Assembly: GCA_029263715.1 (NCBI GenBank)
Contig: JAJUFP010000001.1
Location: 1-64,000, forward strand
Reading direction: 5' to 3'
DNA from: Nitrososphaera sp.
GTDB taxonomy: Archaea > Thermoproteota > Nitrososphaeria > Nitrososphaerales > Nitrososphaeraceae
Length of the DNA stretch: 64,000 nucleotides
Shown: positions 47,999 to 57,305 of the stretch, piece after piece
Numbering within the stretch: position 1 is the first letter of the stretch
Layout of the letters: the number at the start of each line of letters is the position of its first letter
Position numbers and translations under genes: made by a program
The notes under the pieces: generated by a model
Databases searched by the model: none
Told to the model about the DNA's origin: nothing
Seen by the model: only the letters and a program-made list of their open reading frames with translations

Positions 47999-48433
47999 TT
48001 GTTTCAGAACGACCGGAAAGCGATAGAAATCATTGAAAATGCGCTTGATCTTGTGGGGTCTGAATCCAAGAATGTGATACTAAGTTACATTCAACAAAAG
48101 TACGGTATGGATCTGAATGCTCTTGCCATATACAAGGATGAATTTACAAACTATCTCCGAGAAGTGCTTGGGGACAGCGCCGACCTCGTAATTTCAAAGA
48201 TCAATGCTGCCCTAAAAAATGATCGTTGCTCTAGTGCAGATCAAAACAGCCCGTTCTGCTACATCTGCAACCGTTGGTACTCTGCTGATCGAATGTTCCA
48301 GCACCTGATGCATGAGCATACAAAAGAAGAGATCGCCTATCATCTTTCAGTGGTCTACGTTGACGACTGGCGCGAAGACAGGGACCTTAAAGAAGAAAGC
48401 AATGAAACTTTGCAGCAATTGCTGCACAACTGA
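47999..48433 (+). CDS. Shared helical output domain + C2H2-like zinc finger
   Basis: IIENALDLVGSESKNVILSYIQQKYGMDLNALAIYKDEFTNYLREVLGDSADLVISKI; FCYICNRWYSADRMFQHLMHEH. Confidence 0.65.
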   Translation: MFQNDRKAIEIIENALDLVGSESKNVILSYIQQKYGMDLNALAIYKDEFTNYLREVLGDSADLVISKINAALKNDRCSSADQNSPFCYICNRWYSADRMFQHLMHEHTKEEIAYHLSVVYVDDWREDRDLKEESNETLQQLLHN

Positions 48434-48717
48434 AAAGCCATAATCACTAAATTGAATGGCTGCAGACTATGTCGTTGCGCTAACGATGTTCTAATGCCAA
48501 TAGAAATGAATTGGATTCAGAGATTGTAATTGCTGTCATCAATGTCCTGTGCCTGAACATACACTGAGCGCCTTTTGACGCTCGAAAATCCAAGCAGCAT
48601 CTTTGATCCGTTTCTTTTGTATGCGCAACAAACGTAAGTTTTGGCTTTGTGAAGCCAGCTCGGGAAATGTCTTACGGTATCAGTAACCTCTTCTTGCCGC
48701 ATCATCTGACCACTTTA

Positions 48718-48966
48718 TTATTGAGACATCAGACCCAGCGCTATCTTTAATTCTGTTATTTCTTTCTGCACTGTTCTTTTGTCCTCGTCTGTGCCGGTTC
48801 TCAAAAGTCTCTCGCATGCTTCTACCTGGGCTAAAATTATCTCTCTTTTGTCGAGGCACAGGTTGTGATAAACATCCACGAAAGAGTATGTTACAGCTCT
48901 TTTGTCCCTGCAGCCGCATGTTTTGGCTACCATAGTAAAAGGTGATTCTTGAGTGGCGATGTTCAT
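48718..48966 (-). CDS. Small hypothetical protein, 82 aa
   Basis: Intact ORF with Cys-containing N-terminus and helical C-terminus. Confidence 0.45.
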   Translation of the reverse strand: MNIATQESPFTMVAKTCGCRDKRAVTYSFVDVYHNLCLDKREIILAQVEACERLLRTGTDEDKRTVQKEITELKIALGLMSQ

Positions 48967-49226
48967 GTCAAGGCATCAACTCCTCTGGGAGAAACTTTGT
49001 CAAAATTCCCAACAACCTCGCGTCTATGCCCATATCTCATTTCGCTTTCATCGAAAGCGAGTGGCAAGAATTGAATTTTGTCGCTCTTGCATCCCGGACA
49101 TCCGGCAAGAACGAATTTCTTGTTTACAAAATACGACGCACACCAAAAACACGATTCGCACAACAAAAAAACTATCTCCTTGATGTTTTTCTTGCGCACG
49201 TTTGTTACTGTCTCAATGACGCTCAC
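48963..49226 (-). CDS. Small zinc-ribbon protein paralogous to the ribbon of the 45126 protein
   Basis: LCESCFWCASYFVNKKFVLAGCPGCKSDKIQFLP versus ICDNCFWCASILTTSYESKCQSCGRQI. Confidence 0.55.
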   Translation of the reverse strand: MSVIETVTNVRKKNIKEIVFLLCESCFWCASYFVNKKFVLAGCPGCKSDKIQFLPLAFDESEMRYGHRREVVGNFDKVSPRGVDALT

Positions 49227-49696
49227 ATTTCTTTACCTCCCAAAGGCATGACGACTGTGCAGAGTTGTACTGTTTATCGCTATTATTTTCAAGGGATTTT
49301 GTCGCCCAAAATGGGTGACTGTAATTAATTGTAGCAAACATTTAGACATATAGAATCGTTAATCTTATTTAAATATTGAACCGAGAGCAAAGCTGCATGG
49401 TCATTGATTCGTACTTAAATTGTTATTTGTGGCGTGTATTTTTAGAATTACTAGATTGGTATTGACTGTTTTCGTAAACAGGACAGAAAAGACCAATTTT
49501 ATCCAAAAATACGGTGTAGCCGGGTCCTATCTGGCAGCTATGTGCATACTTTTCAAGACTTAATAGCTTTTCAATGTTGGCAACTGACGCGCAGTTCTTG
49601 AAGGTAATACCGCCCTGCAACAATGATCACACAATTTCCGCGCTAGCATATAGGTTAAAGAATAATTAAAATTACAACTGCGCTCATCGACGCTAA

Positions 49697-50527
49697 TTGC
49701 CACAGGACCACATCCTTGTTGCTTCAAGCCAGGATCTAGCGGGGGTGACTATAACCAATTACCTCAAGAACAAGCAGCACTTTGCTCCTGATGGCTACCG
49801 GCACGATAAACATGGACAATCCTTCAGCTCTCCAAAGCACAGGAACGTCAAACTATACGTTGCAAACGGCAGCCTTTTGACTCTAGAGAATTTAGACGAC
49901 CTCTTTCCCGAGGCCAAATTCTTTGTCTTCCTTTCAAAACATCGATCGGATAGCGAGATCCCTGCGCTGACATGCCACTGTACCGGCAATTTCAACAGCG
50001 CTCCCTTTGGCGGCAACCCCCGGGAGATCGCCATTTCCTATCCCGGCCTACAAAAGGCGTACCTGCTGGCCGTAACTGAGGCAAGACAGCAGATTCCTGA
50101 CTACGACGTGATTATAGAGGCAACCCACCACGGGCCAACTTCGCTTAAAAAACCAGTCCTGTTTGTAGAGCTGGGCTCATCAGAAAAACAGTGGGCAGAT
50201 GAAAAGGCCGCCTCTGTCTTGTGCGATGCGATACTGGGAGTGCTGGACAAGAAAATACCGCCATGCAGCAAAGTTGGTGTGGCGATAGGCGGAACGCATT
50301 ATCCAACCAAGTTCAACAAGCTGCTGCTGGAATCCGAGTTTGGACTTGCAGCAGTTGCTTCAAAGCACAACCTTGAGGCTATAGATGAAAGCATGCTTGG
50401 CCAGATGATACTAAAGAGTATTGAGAAGGTCACCCACATAATCGTGGATTCGAAGGGTCTTGGCAGCCATAAAGATAGGATACTGAAACTTGCCCAAAAT
50501 ACTGGCCTTGAAATCATGAAAGTTTGA
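49697..50527 (+). CDS. dtdA: D-aminoacyl-tRNA deacylase (archaeal/GEK1 type)
   Basis: LTCHCTGNFNSAPFGGNPREIAISYPGLQKAYLLAV...VIIEATHHGPTSLKKPVLFVELGSSEKQW...VGVAIGGTHYPTKF. Confidence 0.92.
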   Translation: MPQDHILVASSQDLAGVTITNYLKNKQHFAPDGYRHDKHGQSFSSPKHRNVKLYVANGSLLTLENLDDLFPEAKFFVFLSKHRSDSEIPALTCHCTGNFNSAPFGGNPREIAISYPGLQKAYLLAVTEARQQIPDYDVIIEATHHGPTSLKKPVLFVELGSSEKQWADEKAASVLCDAILGVLDKKIPPCSKVGVAIGGTHYPTKFNKLLLESEFGLAAVASKHNLEAIDESMLGQMILKSIEKVTHIIVDSKGLGSHKDRILKLAQNTGLEIMKV

Positions 50528-50880
50528 AATACCAATCTGCAGTAAATAGGGCCGTGAAGAAAAAGGCGGCAGGCCTAAAGGCGGAGGACGTTTACAGCAT
50601 TCTGACGCGAATCCCTGAAGGCAAAATCACCACGTACGGCGATATTGCCAAAACTCTTGGGCATCCCAAGTCGTCTAGGGCCATAGGTCGGATACTGAAT
50701 CGAAATCCCAACCCGATAGTCGTGCCATGCCACCGCGTTGTGATGTCTGACGGCCGGATCGGGGGCTATGCTGACGGTCAAGATAGGAAGATGGAACTGT
50801 TGGCAAAAGAAGGGCTGGCGTTTAAAAGCGGCCGCGTCAAGGATTTTGAAAAACGAAGGGCGGTTCTAAAAAGGAAATAA
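50524..50880 (+). CDS. ogt: Methylated-DNA-[protein]-cysteine S-methyltransferase family
   Basis: IPEGKITTYGDIAKTLGHPKSSRAIGRILNRNPNPIVVPCHRVVMSDGRIGGY, PCHRV active site. Confidence 0.9.
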   Translation: MKYQSAVNRAVKKKAAGLKAEDVYSILTRIPEGKITTYGDIAKTLGHPKSSRAIGRILNRNPNPIVVPCHRVVMSDGRIGGYADGQDRKMELLAKEGLAFKSGRVKDFEKRRAVLKRK

Positions 50881-50882
50881 GT

Positions 50883-51329
50883 TTAGCGGGCCTTGGCCTC
50901 TTTGGCCGTTTCCCTGAGGTGGGCCAGCGATCTTATCTGTCCGCCGTTTACCTTCTTGTACAGCTGCCAGTAGACATCGTTGGTGATGTCCTTTCTTTCC
51001 TTCATAACCTTGAGGTGGTAGCGCATGGATCTCACGCGCTTGACGTAGACTTCCTTCTTGCCAACTCTTGCGGTCTTGCGACCCTTCTTTGAGCCTGGTC
51101 CCTTGCCGTGAACCTTCCAGACGGACCTCTTTTCTTCTGCCCGGCCTCTTGACGTCCCCTTGGGGCGGACGGTCCAGATTGCGCCACTCTTGACCAGCGC
51201 CTTTATGTTGTCGCGGGTTATAGAGTCGGCAACATCTTCAAGCTTGTCGGGCTCAAAACGCACCCTGTTGACTCCTACGCCTAGGATCCTTGCCACAAGC
51301 TCTCGCTTTTTGCGTATGTTGACTACCAT
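50883..51329 (-). CDS. rpl19e: 50S ribosomal protein L19e
   Basis: RKKRELVARILGVGVNRVRFEPDKLEDVADSITRDNIKALVKSGAIW...GSKKGRKTARVGKKE. Confidence 0.95.
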   Translation of the reverse strand: MVVNIRKKRELVARILGVGVNRVRFEPDKLEDVADSITRDNIKALVKSGAIWTVRPKGTSRGRAEEKRSVWKVHGKGPGSKKGRKTARVGKKEVYVKRVRSMRYHLKVMKERKDITNDVYWQLYKKVNGGQIRSLAHLRETAKEAKAR

Positions 51330-51733
51330 TACTTCTTGTCCTCCTTTATTGCCAGCTTGCCGGCGTTGAGCACCTTTATGCCCATCTCTGCCGCCTTGGT
51401 AATTATCTCCTTGCGTTTTCTTGTACCCACCGTGTGGGCCAGCCTTATCGCATCCTTTTTCGGGTCAAGTCCAGCCAAGTCGTTTACGTTGAACACAATG
51501 TTGTCGTTGTAGCCTGACGGGTGAAGGCCCCTTGCCACTTTCGGGCCCCGGTAGCCTATCTTGACGATGGCCGGCACGCCTGACTTTTGCTTCCTCATCT
51601 TGTTATCCTTGCCCTTGGGCTTGCGCCAGTTCTCTGCAAGCTTGTCGTATCTCCAGCTTTCTTGCCTTATGAACCGGGGGCGTCGGCTGGAAACCTTCTT
51701 CCTCTCGGCAAGTAACTCTTCGTTAATAACCAT
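51329..51733 (-). CDS. rpl32e: 50S ribosomal protein L32e
   Basis: RRPRFIRQESWRYDKLAENWRKPKGKDNKMRKQKSGVPAIVKIGYRGPKVARGLHPSGY; start MVINEELL. Confidence 0.93.
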   Translation of the reverse strand: MVINEELLAERKKVSSRRPRFIRQESWRYDKLAENWRKPKGKDNKMRKQKSGVPAIVKIGYRGPKVARGLHPSGYNDNIVFNVNDLAGLDPKKDAIRLAHTVGTRKRKEIITKAAEMGIKVLNAGKLAIKEDKK

Positions 51734-51761
51734 AGCGATACGTAGCAAAGAAAATCCGTTT

Positions 51762-52742
51762 TCAATAAATACCTTTGCCCAAGAGCACGGATGCTGTCTT
51801 ACACACCGAACAGACATCGCCGGTGGCATCCCTGCCGCAGAGCCTGCAGCTGCCCGTTCGTGTTTGACCAGCAAGGGAAGCACGCAACTTTTCAGAAACC
51901 TTGGTCATGGACCTGTACGCGTTGTACTTGATTCCTGGATGCGCGTCCTCAAGCCCGTTGAAGAACTGCCGCAGGTCTGTCCTGATGCTTTCATCCATGT
52001 ACGGGCATTCCTCTGACTGAAACGGGATCTCGCGCTGCAATGCGTAAAATGCTATCTCGCGCTCGTAGATCTCTACAAACGGCTTTACCTTCTTCAGGCC
52101 GTTTCTGTATTCTGTGGGCTCCGGATACATCCAGCCTATCCGCTCGACGTCGCCGGCCAGCAGGTTTATCATGAACGTCTGTAACTGGTCGTCCATGTTG
52201 TGGGCCGTTGCTACAACGTCGGCACCCACACTTTCGGCTGCCAAATCGATGGCCCGCCGCCGGAACGTGCCGCACATCGAACACGAAGACATCTTTTCAG
52301 ACGGCCGCAGCACCATGGCCACGTCCATGTCCACGCCAAAAAGCGACTTGTACGACAGGATCTTGCTTCGCACCTGCAGTTTTGAGCAGAACTCTTTTAC
52401 TATCTCCAAAGATTCGTCGCGGTATCCCCCGATGCCTTCATCTATGGTCACGGCTATCAGGTCGTCTGGATTTCTGCCGTGATCGTCAAAGTACTTTTTC
52501 ATCACGTAAAGAAGCGACAGGCTGTCCTTCCCGCCTGAAACGCCAATGGCAAGCTTCTCGCCGTACTTGAGCATCGAATACTTGGATATGGTTCTGGCAG
52601 CCTTTTCCTCTATGGAGTGTAAGAAGCACTTCTTGCACAGGTGCTCGCCAGAGTACGCCCTAAAGTAGATGCTAGGCCCTTTGTTGCACTTGCTGCATGT
52701 CTGCAAGGATGATCTGTACTGTTTTGCAGAGATATTAACCAT
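51762..52742 (-). CDS. tRNA 2-thiolation enzyme (TtuA/Ncs6/NcsA family)
   Basis: CSKCNKGPSIYFRAYSGEHLCKKCF..., PP-loop GVSGGKDSLSLLYVMK, C-terminal zinc ribbon CRLCGRDATGDVCSVC. Confidence 0.9.
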   Translation of the reverse strand: MVNISAKQYRSSLQTCSKCNKGPSIYFRAYSGEHLCKKCFLHSIEEKAARTISKYSMLKYGEKLAIGVSGGKDSLSLLYVMKKYFDDHGRNPDDLIAVTIDEGIGGYRDESLEIVKEFCSKLQVRSKILSYKSLFGVDMDVAMVLRPSEKMSSCSMCGTFRRRAIDLAAESVGADVVATAHNMDDQLQTFMINLLAGDVERIGWMYPEPTEYRNGLKKVKPFVEIYEREIAFYALQREIPFQSEECPYMDESIRTDLRQFFNGLEDAHPGIKYNAYRSMTKVSEKLRASLAGQTRTGSCRLCGRDATGDVCSVCKTASVLLGKGIY

Positions 52743-52911
52743 CAAGCGCTCGATTTATCCATGTCAAGTGCGTAGGATTGTAACATGAACAAGCCCGTGC
52801 ATGATTGCGGTTATTCGGCATTGAAGAAAGGCTGATTCCTGCGGCAATAGGGCTGTCTAACAACGAGTGTTTTTGTCCAAATGCACAATATTGGAGTGTT
52901 CGCTGTACGAA

Positions 52912-54174
52912 CTAGGCTTCAAGCGTACCGTTCAGTGTCAGTTTCCATCCGTCTAACGAGTTCTTGCCCATGTTGTCCTCATCAAACTTGAGTTCGACGG
53001 GATCTCCTTCAGAAGTTGTTGGCAGCTCGATCCCTTCCGTCGCCATCTCTGCACTTCCACGCAACTTTAGGACAAACACATCTCCGTTGTCAGCCGTGAC
53101 AAGTGCGCTGGATCTAAAGATGTTATGCTGTATGGAGTACAGTGCATATCCCAGCTCGATATCATGAGTTTCGTCTCCAATCCTGACCGTCCCTCCGACA
53201 ACATCCAGTATGAGGACGGCGCCGTTTGATTTCCAGACCGAAACGTCCATGGTCAAGCTTACATCGCGACTTTCGCCTTGCACACCTGTGGCCGTTCCGG
53301 TCGCCTTAAGCGTATAGTTGAGACCCGGCGAGTATTTTCCGGGGCTTGCTGGCGCAGCTTCCATGTGCCTTTGGTGGATTTGCTCTCCGCTCTCCTTTGC
53401 CACTATTTCCTGTCTTCTTTCCATGCGCATTTTTTCGACATCGCCTTTCCCATTCATGTCAGCTTTGGGCAGCACGTATTTGACGAGCTTTAGATCCTCA
53501 TCCTGAATCAGCCCTATTCCAGGTGCATGGAATTTGTATTCTCTCACACCCGGCTCAAGTGGAGTAGTTTCCTCGACCTTCAAGACGTTCTCAAACTTAC
53601 CTGCAGGGGTATCTAGCACTTCATTCAGACTTATGATCTCGGCCCGGTCTTCGGCTACTCCTGGTGCAACTTCCTGGTAGTACTTCAAGCCAACTTCGGG
53701 CTTTGCTGGAATGATTACTCCATGCTTGGCGTCACCTACGCCGGCTAGCCAGCCGCCTTCGTGGCTGACTATTTCGCCGTCTTCGTAAATGTCAACATCT
53801 TCACCAAAGTAAAAGATATCGTTATCCGGGGAACATAGTGCAAAATAATTCCTAGATACCTCGATTAGTTCGCCGCCCTCCGTCTCTCGTTCCTCCACTA
53901 CCCTGGTCTCTATTCCGTCTACCACTTTTGTTTCATTTAGGACCGTGACTATCAGCTGAACGGCCTCGCCATCCTCTTCACCTTCCAGAACAAGTTGGTA
54001 TCCGGGCTGCAAAAAGAAATAGCTGTTCTTTCCGGTGGAAGAGAATTCACACTTGTCTAGGTCAAACGAATCTACCCATCCCTCACTGTTGACAGAGCCG
54101 CTAAAAGCACTGACACTACTAGTTGTTGCTAGCATGAGCAACAAAGCCATCGACAATAGGATGGATAATCTCAC
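52912..54174 (-). CDS. Secreted hypothetical protein
   Basis: Signal peptide; N-terminal half closely similar to the 54304-55038 protein. Confidence 0.65.
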   Translation of the reverse strand: MRLSILLSMALLLMLATTSSVSAFSGSVNSEGWVDSFDLDKCEFSSTGKNSYFFLQPGYQLVLEGEEDGEAVQLIVTVLNETKVVDGIETRVVEERETEGGELIEVSRNYFALCSPDNDIFYFGEDVDIYEDGEIVSHEGGWLAGVGDAKHGVIIPAKPEVGLKYYQEVAPGVAEDRAEIISLNEVLDTPAGKFENVLKVEETTPLEPGVREYKFHAPGIGLIQDEDLKLVKYVLPKADMNGKGDVEKMRMERRQEIVAKESGEQIHQRHMEAAPASPGKYSPGLNYTLKATGTATGVQGESRDVSLTMDVSVWKSNGAVLILDVVGGTVRIGDETHDIELGYALYSIQHNIFRSSALVTADNGDVFVLKLRGSAEMATEGIELPTTSEGDPVELKFDEDNMGKNSLDGWKLTLNGTLEA

Positions 54175-54303
54175 TTGCGTAACACCTTCAACTCCTCTTC
54201 ATCTAATAAGATTTTTGTATGACCCGAACTTGCATCGATGTCATCATAAAGGAAAAAGGGGTTGGAAAAGGTGTTGAGTGGCGTCTCAACTTTCCATCGG
54301 CAA

Positions 54304-55038
54304 CTAAATGAATCCATATTCTTCCAGCTTCAGATCCCCGTCTTGAATCAGTCCTACTTCGGCGGCATAGTACTTGTATTCAACGACACCCGGCTCAAGC
54401 GGGGTAGTCTCTGCTATTTTCAGTACGTCTTCAAATTCTCCAGCTGCAGTATCAACTTCTTCGTCCATGCTGACTATTCTGGCTCTATCCATTGCGATAC
54501 CCGGGGCTATTTCTTGCTGGTATTTTGACCCAAGAAGCACTATTCCTGGCATGGCCAAGCCTGCTTCTGCGCCTTCTTGTCCGGCCAGCCACGCGCCTTC
54601 GTGGCTGACTATCTGGCCACCTTCATAGATATCAACATCCTCTCCAAAGTAGAACGCGCTGTTTGTCTGCTTGCAGATGGCAAAGTAGTTCCTTGATACC
54701 TCTACCAATTCGCCGTCTACGCTCTCTCTTTCTTCCACTACTCTTGTCTTTATGCCATCAACCACCTTTGTTTCATCAAGTACAGTTATTATGAGTTCGA
54801 CATCTTCGCCGCGATCCCCTTCTCCGCCAAACACCAACCTGTAATCGGGCTCCAAGATGAAGAACCTGTTAGAACCGGTCGATGAAAAATCGCAATCTTC
54901 AAGAAAGAATTCATCTGTGAACCCTATCTCGTTCTTCTTCGAATCTCCGCCTGCCAATGCAAGTTGTCCGCTTGTAAATGCCCCTGCCGTTGTCAGGGCT
55001 GCCACAAGCAAGAACATTCTTTTTGCTCTTGCATTCAT
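54304..55038 (-). CDS. Secreted hypothetical protein, shorter tandem paralog
   Basis: FSSTGSN..., TKVVDGIKTRVVEERES..., FYFGEDVDIYEGGQIVSHEGAWLAG matching the neighbour. Confidence 0.65.
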   Translation of the reverse strand: MNARAKRMFLLVAALTTAGAFTSGQLALAGGDSKKNEIGFTDEFFLEDCDFSSTGSNRFFILEPDYRLVFGGEGDRGEDVELIITVLDETKVVDGIKTRVVEERESVDGELVEVSRNYFAICKQTNSAFYFGEDVDIYEGGQIVSHEGAWLAGQEGAEAGLAMPGIVLLGSKYQQEIAPGIAMDRARIVSMDEEVDTAAGEFEDVLKIAETTPLEPGVVEYKYYAAEVGLIQDGDLKLEEYGFI

Positions 55039-55202
55039 ACCCGATAAAGGCACGGCAAAGTTAATAACAAATGTGATACAACAGGCTAATCTCCTGCGTT
55101 GCGTTGAACTGCGCGAAACTGCCTCGCTTAGACATCTGTACCACAACGCATTATATCATACATCCTGGCATACTAGTAGGATAGTGTCAAGATATACCGT
55201 CG

Positions 55203-55799
55203 ATGCAGCTGTCTCTGCCAGCTTTTGCAACATCACCCCTAGCGAAAGGTCGGTCGATCTTGAAAGATGAAGACATTGAAGGAAATACAAAGCGGGTGCT
55301 TCAGTTCATTCAGGAGAACCCCGGCTGCCATCTGCGCCAAATCCGGCAGGAGCTGAAGGTCTCCATGGGAACAGCTCAATACCATCTGGGGCTGCTGGAA
55401 AAAGCAGGGAGAATAGCATCCAATAGACACGGGCTGTTCAAATACTATTTTCCTGTAGGCATTTTTCAGGATAATGAAAAGAATCTTCTTGAAGTCCTAA
55501 GCCACGAAACTACAAGGGATGTTCTGATGTTTATTATCGAGCAAAAAAATCCCACGCAGACAGACATTGTAAACAAGATCGGTGTGTCAGCCGCGTCCAT
55601 AAGCTGGCACGTAAAACGATTAACCGAGCTTGGCATAATTACGGAAGTCAAAGAAGGCAAGTACAAGAGGTACCAGCTGCGCGGAGATCCTAGATATCTG
55701 GTATCATTGATGAAGAATTACTATCCCTCGCTTTGGGACAGGTGGAGCAACAGGCTGGCCGAGATGTTCCTGTCACTTTCAAGAGGGGAAGAATCATGA
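55203..55799 (+). CDS. Transcriptional regulator with two winged-helix domains
   Basis: RVLQFIQENPGCHLRQIRQELKVSMGTAQYHLGLLEKAGRI and DIVNKIGVSAASISWHVKRLTELGIITEVKEGKYKRYQL. Confidence 0.8.
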   Translation: MQLSLPAFATSPLAKGRSILKDEDIEGNTKRVLQFIQENPGCHLRQIRQELKVSMGTAQYHLGLLEKAGRIASNRHGLFKYYFPVGIFQDNEKNLLEVLSHETTRDVLMFIIEQKNPTQTDIVNKIGVSAASISWHVKRLTELGIITEVKEGKYKRYQLRGDPRYLVSLMKNYYPSLWDRWSNRLAEMFLSLSRGEES

Positions 55800-56203
55800 C
55801 TGACTCATTGTTCATGCCTGTCTGGTTTCTGCTGTCATGGTTGATACGGCAAATAGAGAATGGTATTGAAAATACAGAAGAGGAAGAGCAAGGTGCTGGA
55901 ACTCAAGAACCAGTAGTAGGCGAAGCCGAGCCGTATCAACCGATAGAACAGATAATCAAGATAGGGATTGCAGCATTCTCTATTCTCCTTCTAGGGCTTT
56001 CCATCTCTGCCTATAGAAAAACTGCGCTAAAAGGCATAGTATACGCCGCCGTGGCGTTTGGCTTGTTTGCAGTACAGCTGTTCTTTGAATACCTAGAAGA
56101 TGCAGTTGAAGGCTTTGATGCACCGTACAATGACGTTATTTTCTTAGGGATGACTCTTGCTATCCTTGTCTTATTCTTCACGGCCATTGTTAGAAGGAAG
56201 TAG
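55796..56203 (+). CDS. Small multi-TM membrane protein coupled to the wHTH gene
   Basis: Start overlaps the wHTH stop (ATGA); three hydrophobic segments. Confidence 0.65.
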   Translation: MTDSLFMPVWFLLSWLIRQIENGIENTEEEEQGAGTQEPVVGEAEPYQPIEQIIKIGIAAFSILLLGLSISAYRKTALKGIVYAAVAFGLFAVQLFFEYLEDAVEGFDAPYNDVIFLGMTLAILVLFFTAIVRRK

Positions 56204-56530
56204 GATCAAAATGTGGAAGATGACCTCCGTTTCCGGTACACAATTTTGCTATCCTAATCAAATTGTGGATCTGATGGCTTCCTGTCGGATTCTGCAAGAA
56301 GTTTTCGTGTATGTTGTAAAAAATTCGTGAGCTCTTTAAAAAGCGCTCCCAATAAGCTTTTGACTACCTTGCTCTTTTCACAAACCTTCCAAGTTTCTCT
56401 ATGATGTCTTTCTGAATCCTGGCGTGCATATCTCCAATTACGTGCTATTTTTGATCAAATACATCTACACAGTTTGAACTGATGTATCAAAAGTAACTGA
56501 TATGCTTCCTTGCCTTTGATGCGTGGACAG

Positions 56531-56818
56531 TTATTTCTGCTGCTTTTCCTTCTTTGAAGACTGCCACCAGTCAAGGTAGTCGTCGTGCATCTTGCGCCTT
56601 CTGTCTACCTTGGCTTCGTCGGCCTTGTCACGAAGCTCGTCTATCTTATCCCTCGAAGCAAACAGGCCGCAACTCTTGCAGATAAAGTTCTTGCTCGTAA
56701 TGTCAAACTTTAACTCGCCGCCACACTCAGGACAGTAACTTACCAACGGTGTCTCATGTTCCTGACGCAAATAAAAGGGTTTCAAGTCGGTGCATGGACT
56801 TGAGTCGTCATTCCGCAT
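56531..56818 (-). CDS. Zinc-ribbon protein, 95 aa
   Basis: SYCPECGGELKFDITSKNFICKSCGLF. Confidence 0.7.
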   Translation of the reverse strand: MRNDDSSPCTDLKPFYLRQEHETPLVSYCPECGGELKFDITSKNFICKSCGLFASRDKIDELRDKADEAKVDRRRKMHDDYLDWWQSSKKEKQQK

Positions 56819-56885
56819 TCAAGATGCAGTCGGTTCGCCCATCAGCTGCCATGCACCGAGCAATTATTGAAAGTGGTTTTCAGGA

Positions 56886-57305
56886 TTAAACTGTTCCTAT
56901 GGTTATCCTGCCCGAGTCTGCGTCCACGCTGACAGGCAAGCCCGGCTTTATTAGAGAAGACAGCGGTTCCCCGGACATTTGCTCCGGCAGGTCCACCACC
57001 GGAATGTTGGCAATAGCCGCGCCAGAAGCCGTGGTGATGTCGGCCTTGGAGCATACTATGGCGGAGGGCGCGTTGCCGTATTCCTTTAGCGAGTAAAAGA
57101 CGTACGCGCCCACGCTGCTTCCAATGGCGTTTGGGAAAATCAGAACAGCACCTTTAAGCGGTTTGTTAAAAAGCTCGTGCTTTGGGTCTTTGATGACTCC
57201 GCTCTTGGCATCTACCATGGCAAGAAAGTTGATGGGCTGCGAACTGACGAGCGCCTTTCCGCTGCCCAGACCGCCCACTATTTTCCTGCAGCCAGAAATT
57301 ATCAT
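56886..57305 (-). CDS. Phosphomevalonate dehydratase small subunit (aconitase X swivel/DUF126)
   Basis: GSGKALVSSQPINFLAMVDAKSGVIKDPKHEL...GAVLIFPNAIGSSVGAYVFYSLKEYGNAPSAIVC. Confidence 0.88.
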   Translation of the reverse strand: MIISGCRKIVGGLGSGKALVSSQPINFLAMVDAKSGVIKDPKHELFNKPLKGAVLIFPNAIGSSVGAYVFYSLKEYGNAPSAIVCSKADITTASGAAIANIPVVDLPEQMSGEPLSSLIKPGLPVSVDADSGRITIGTV

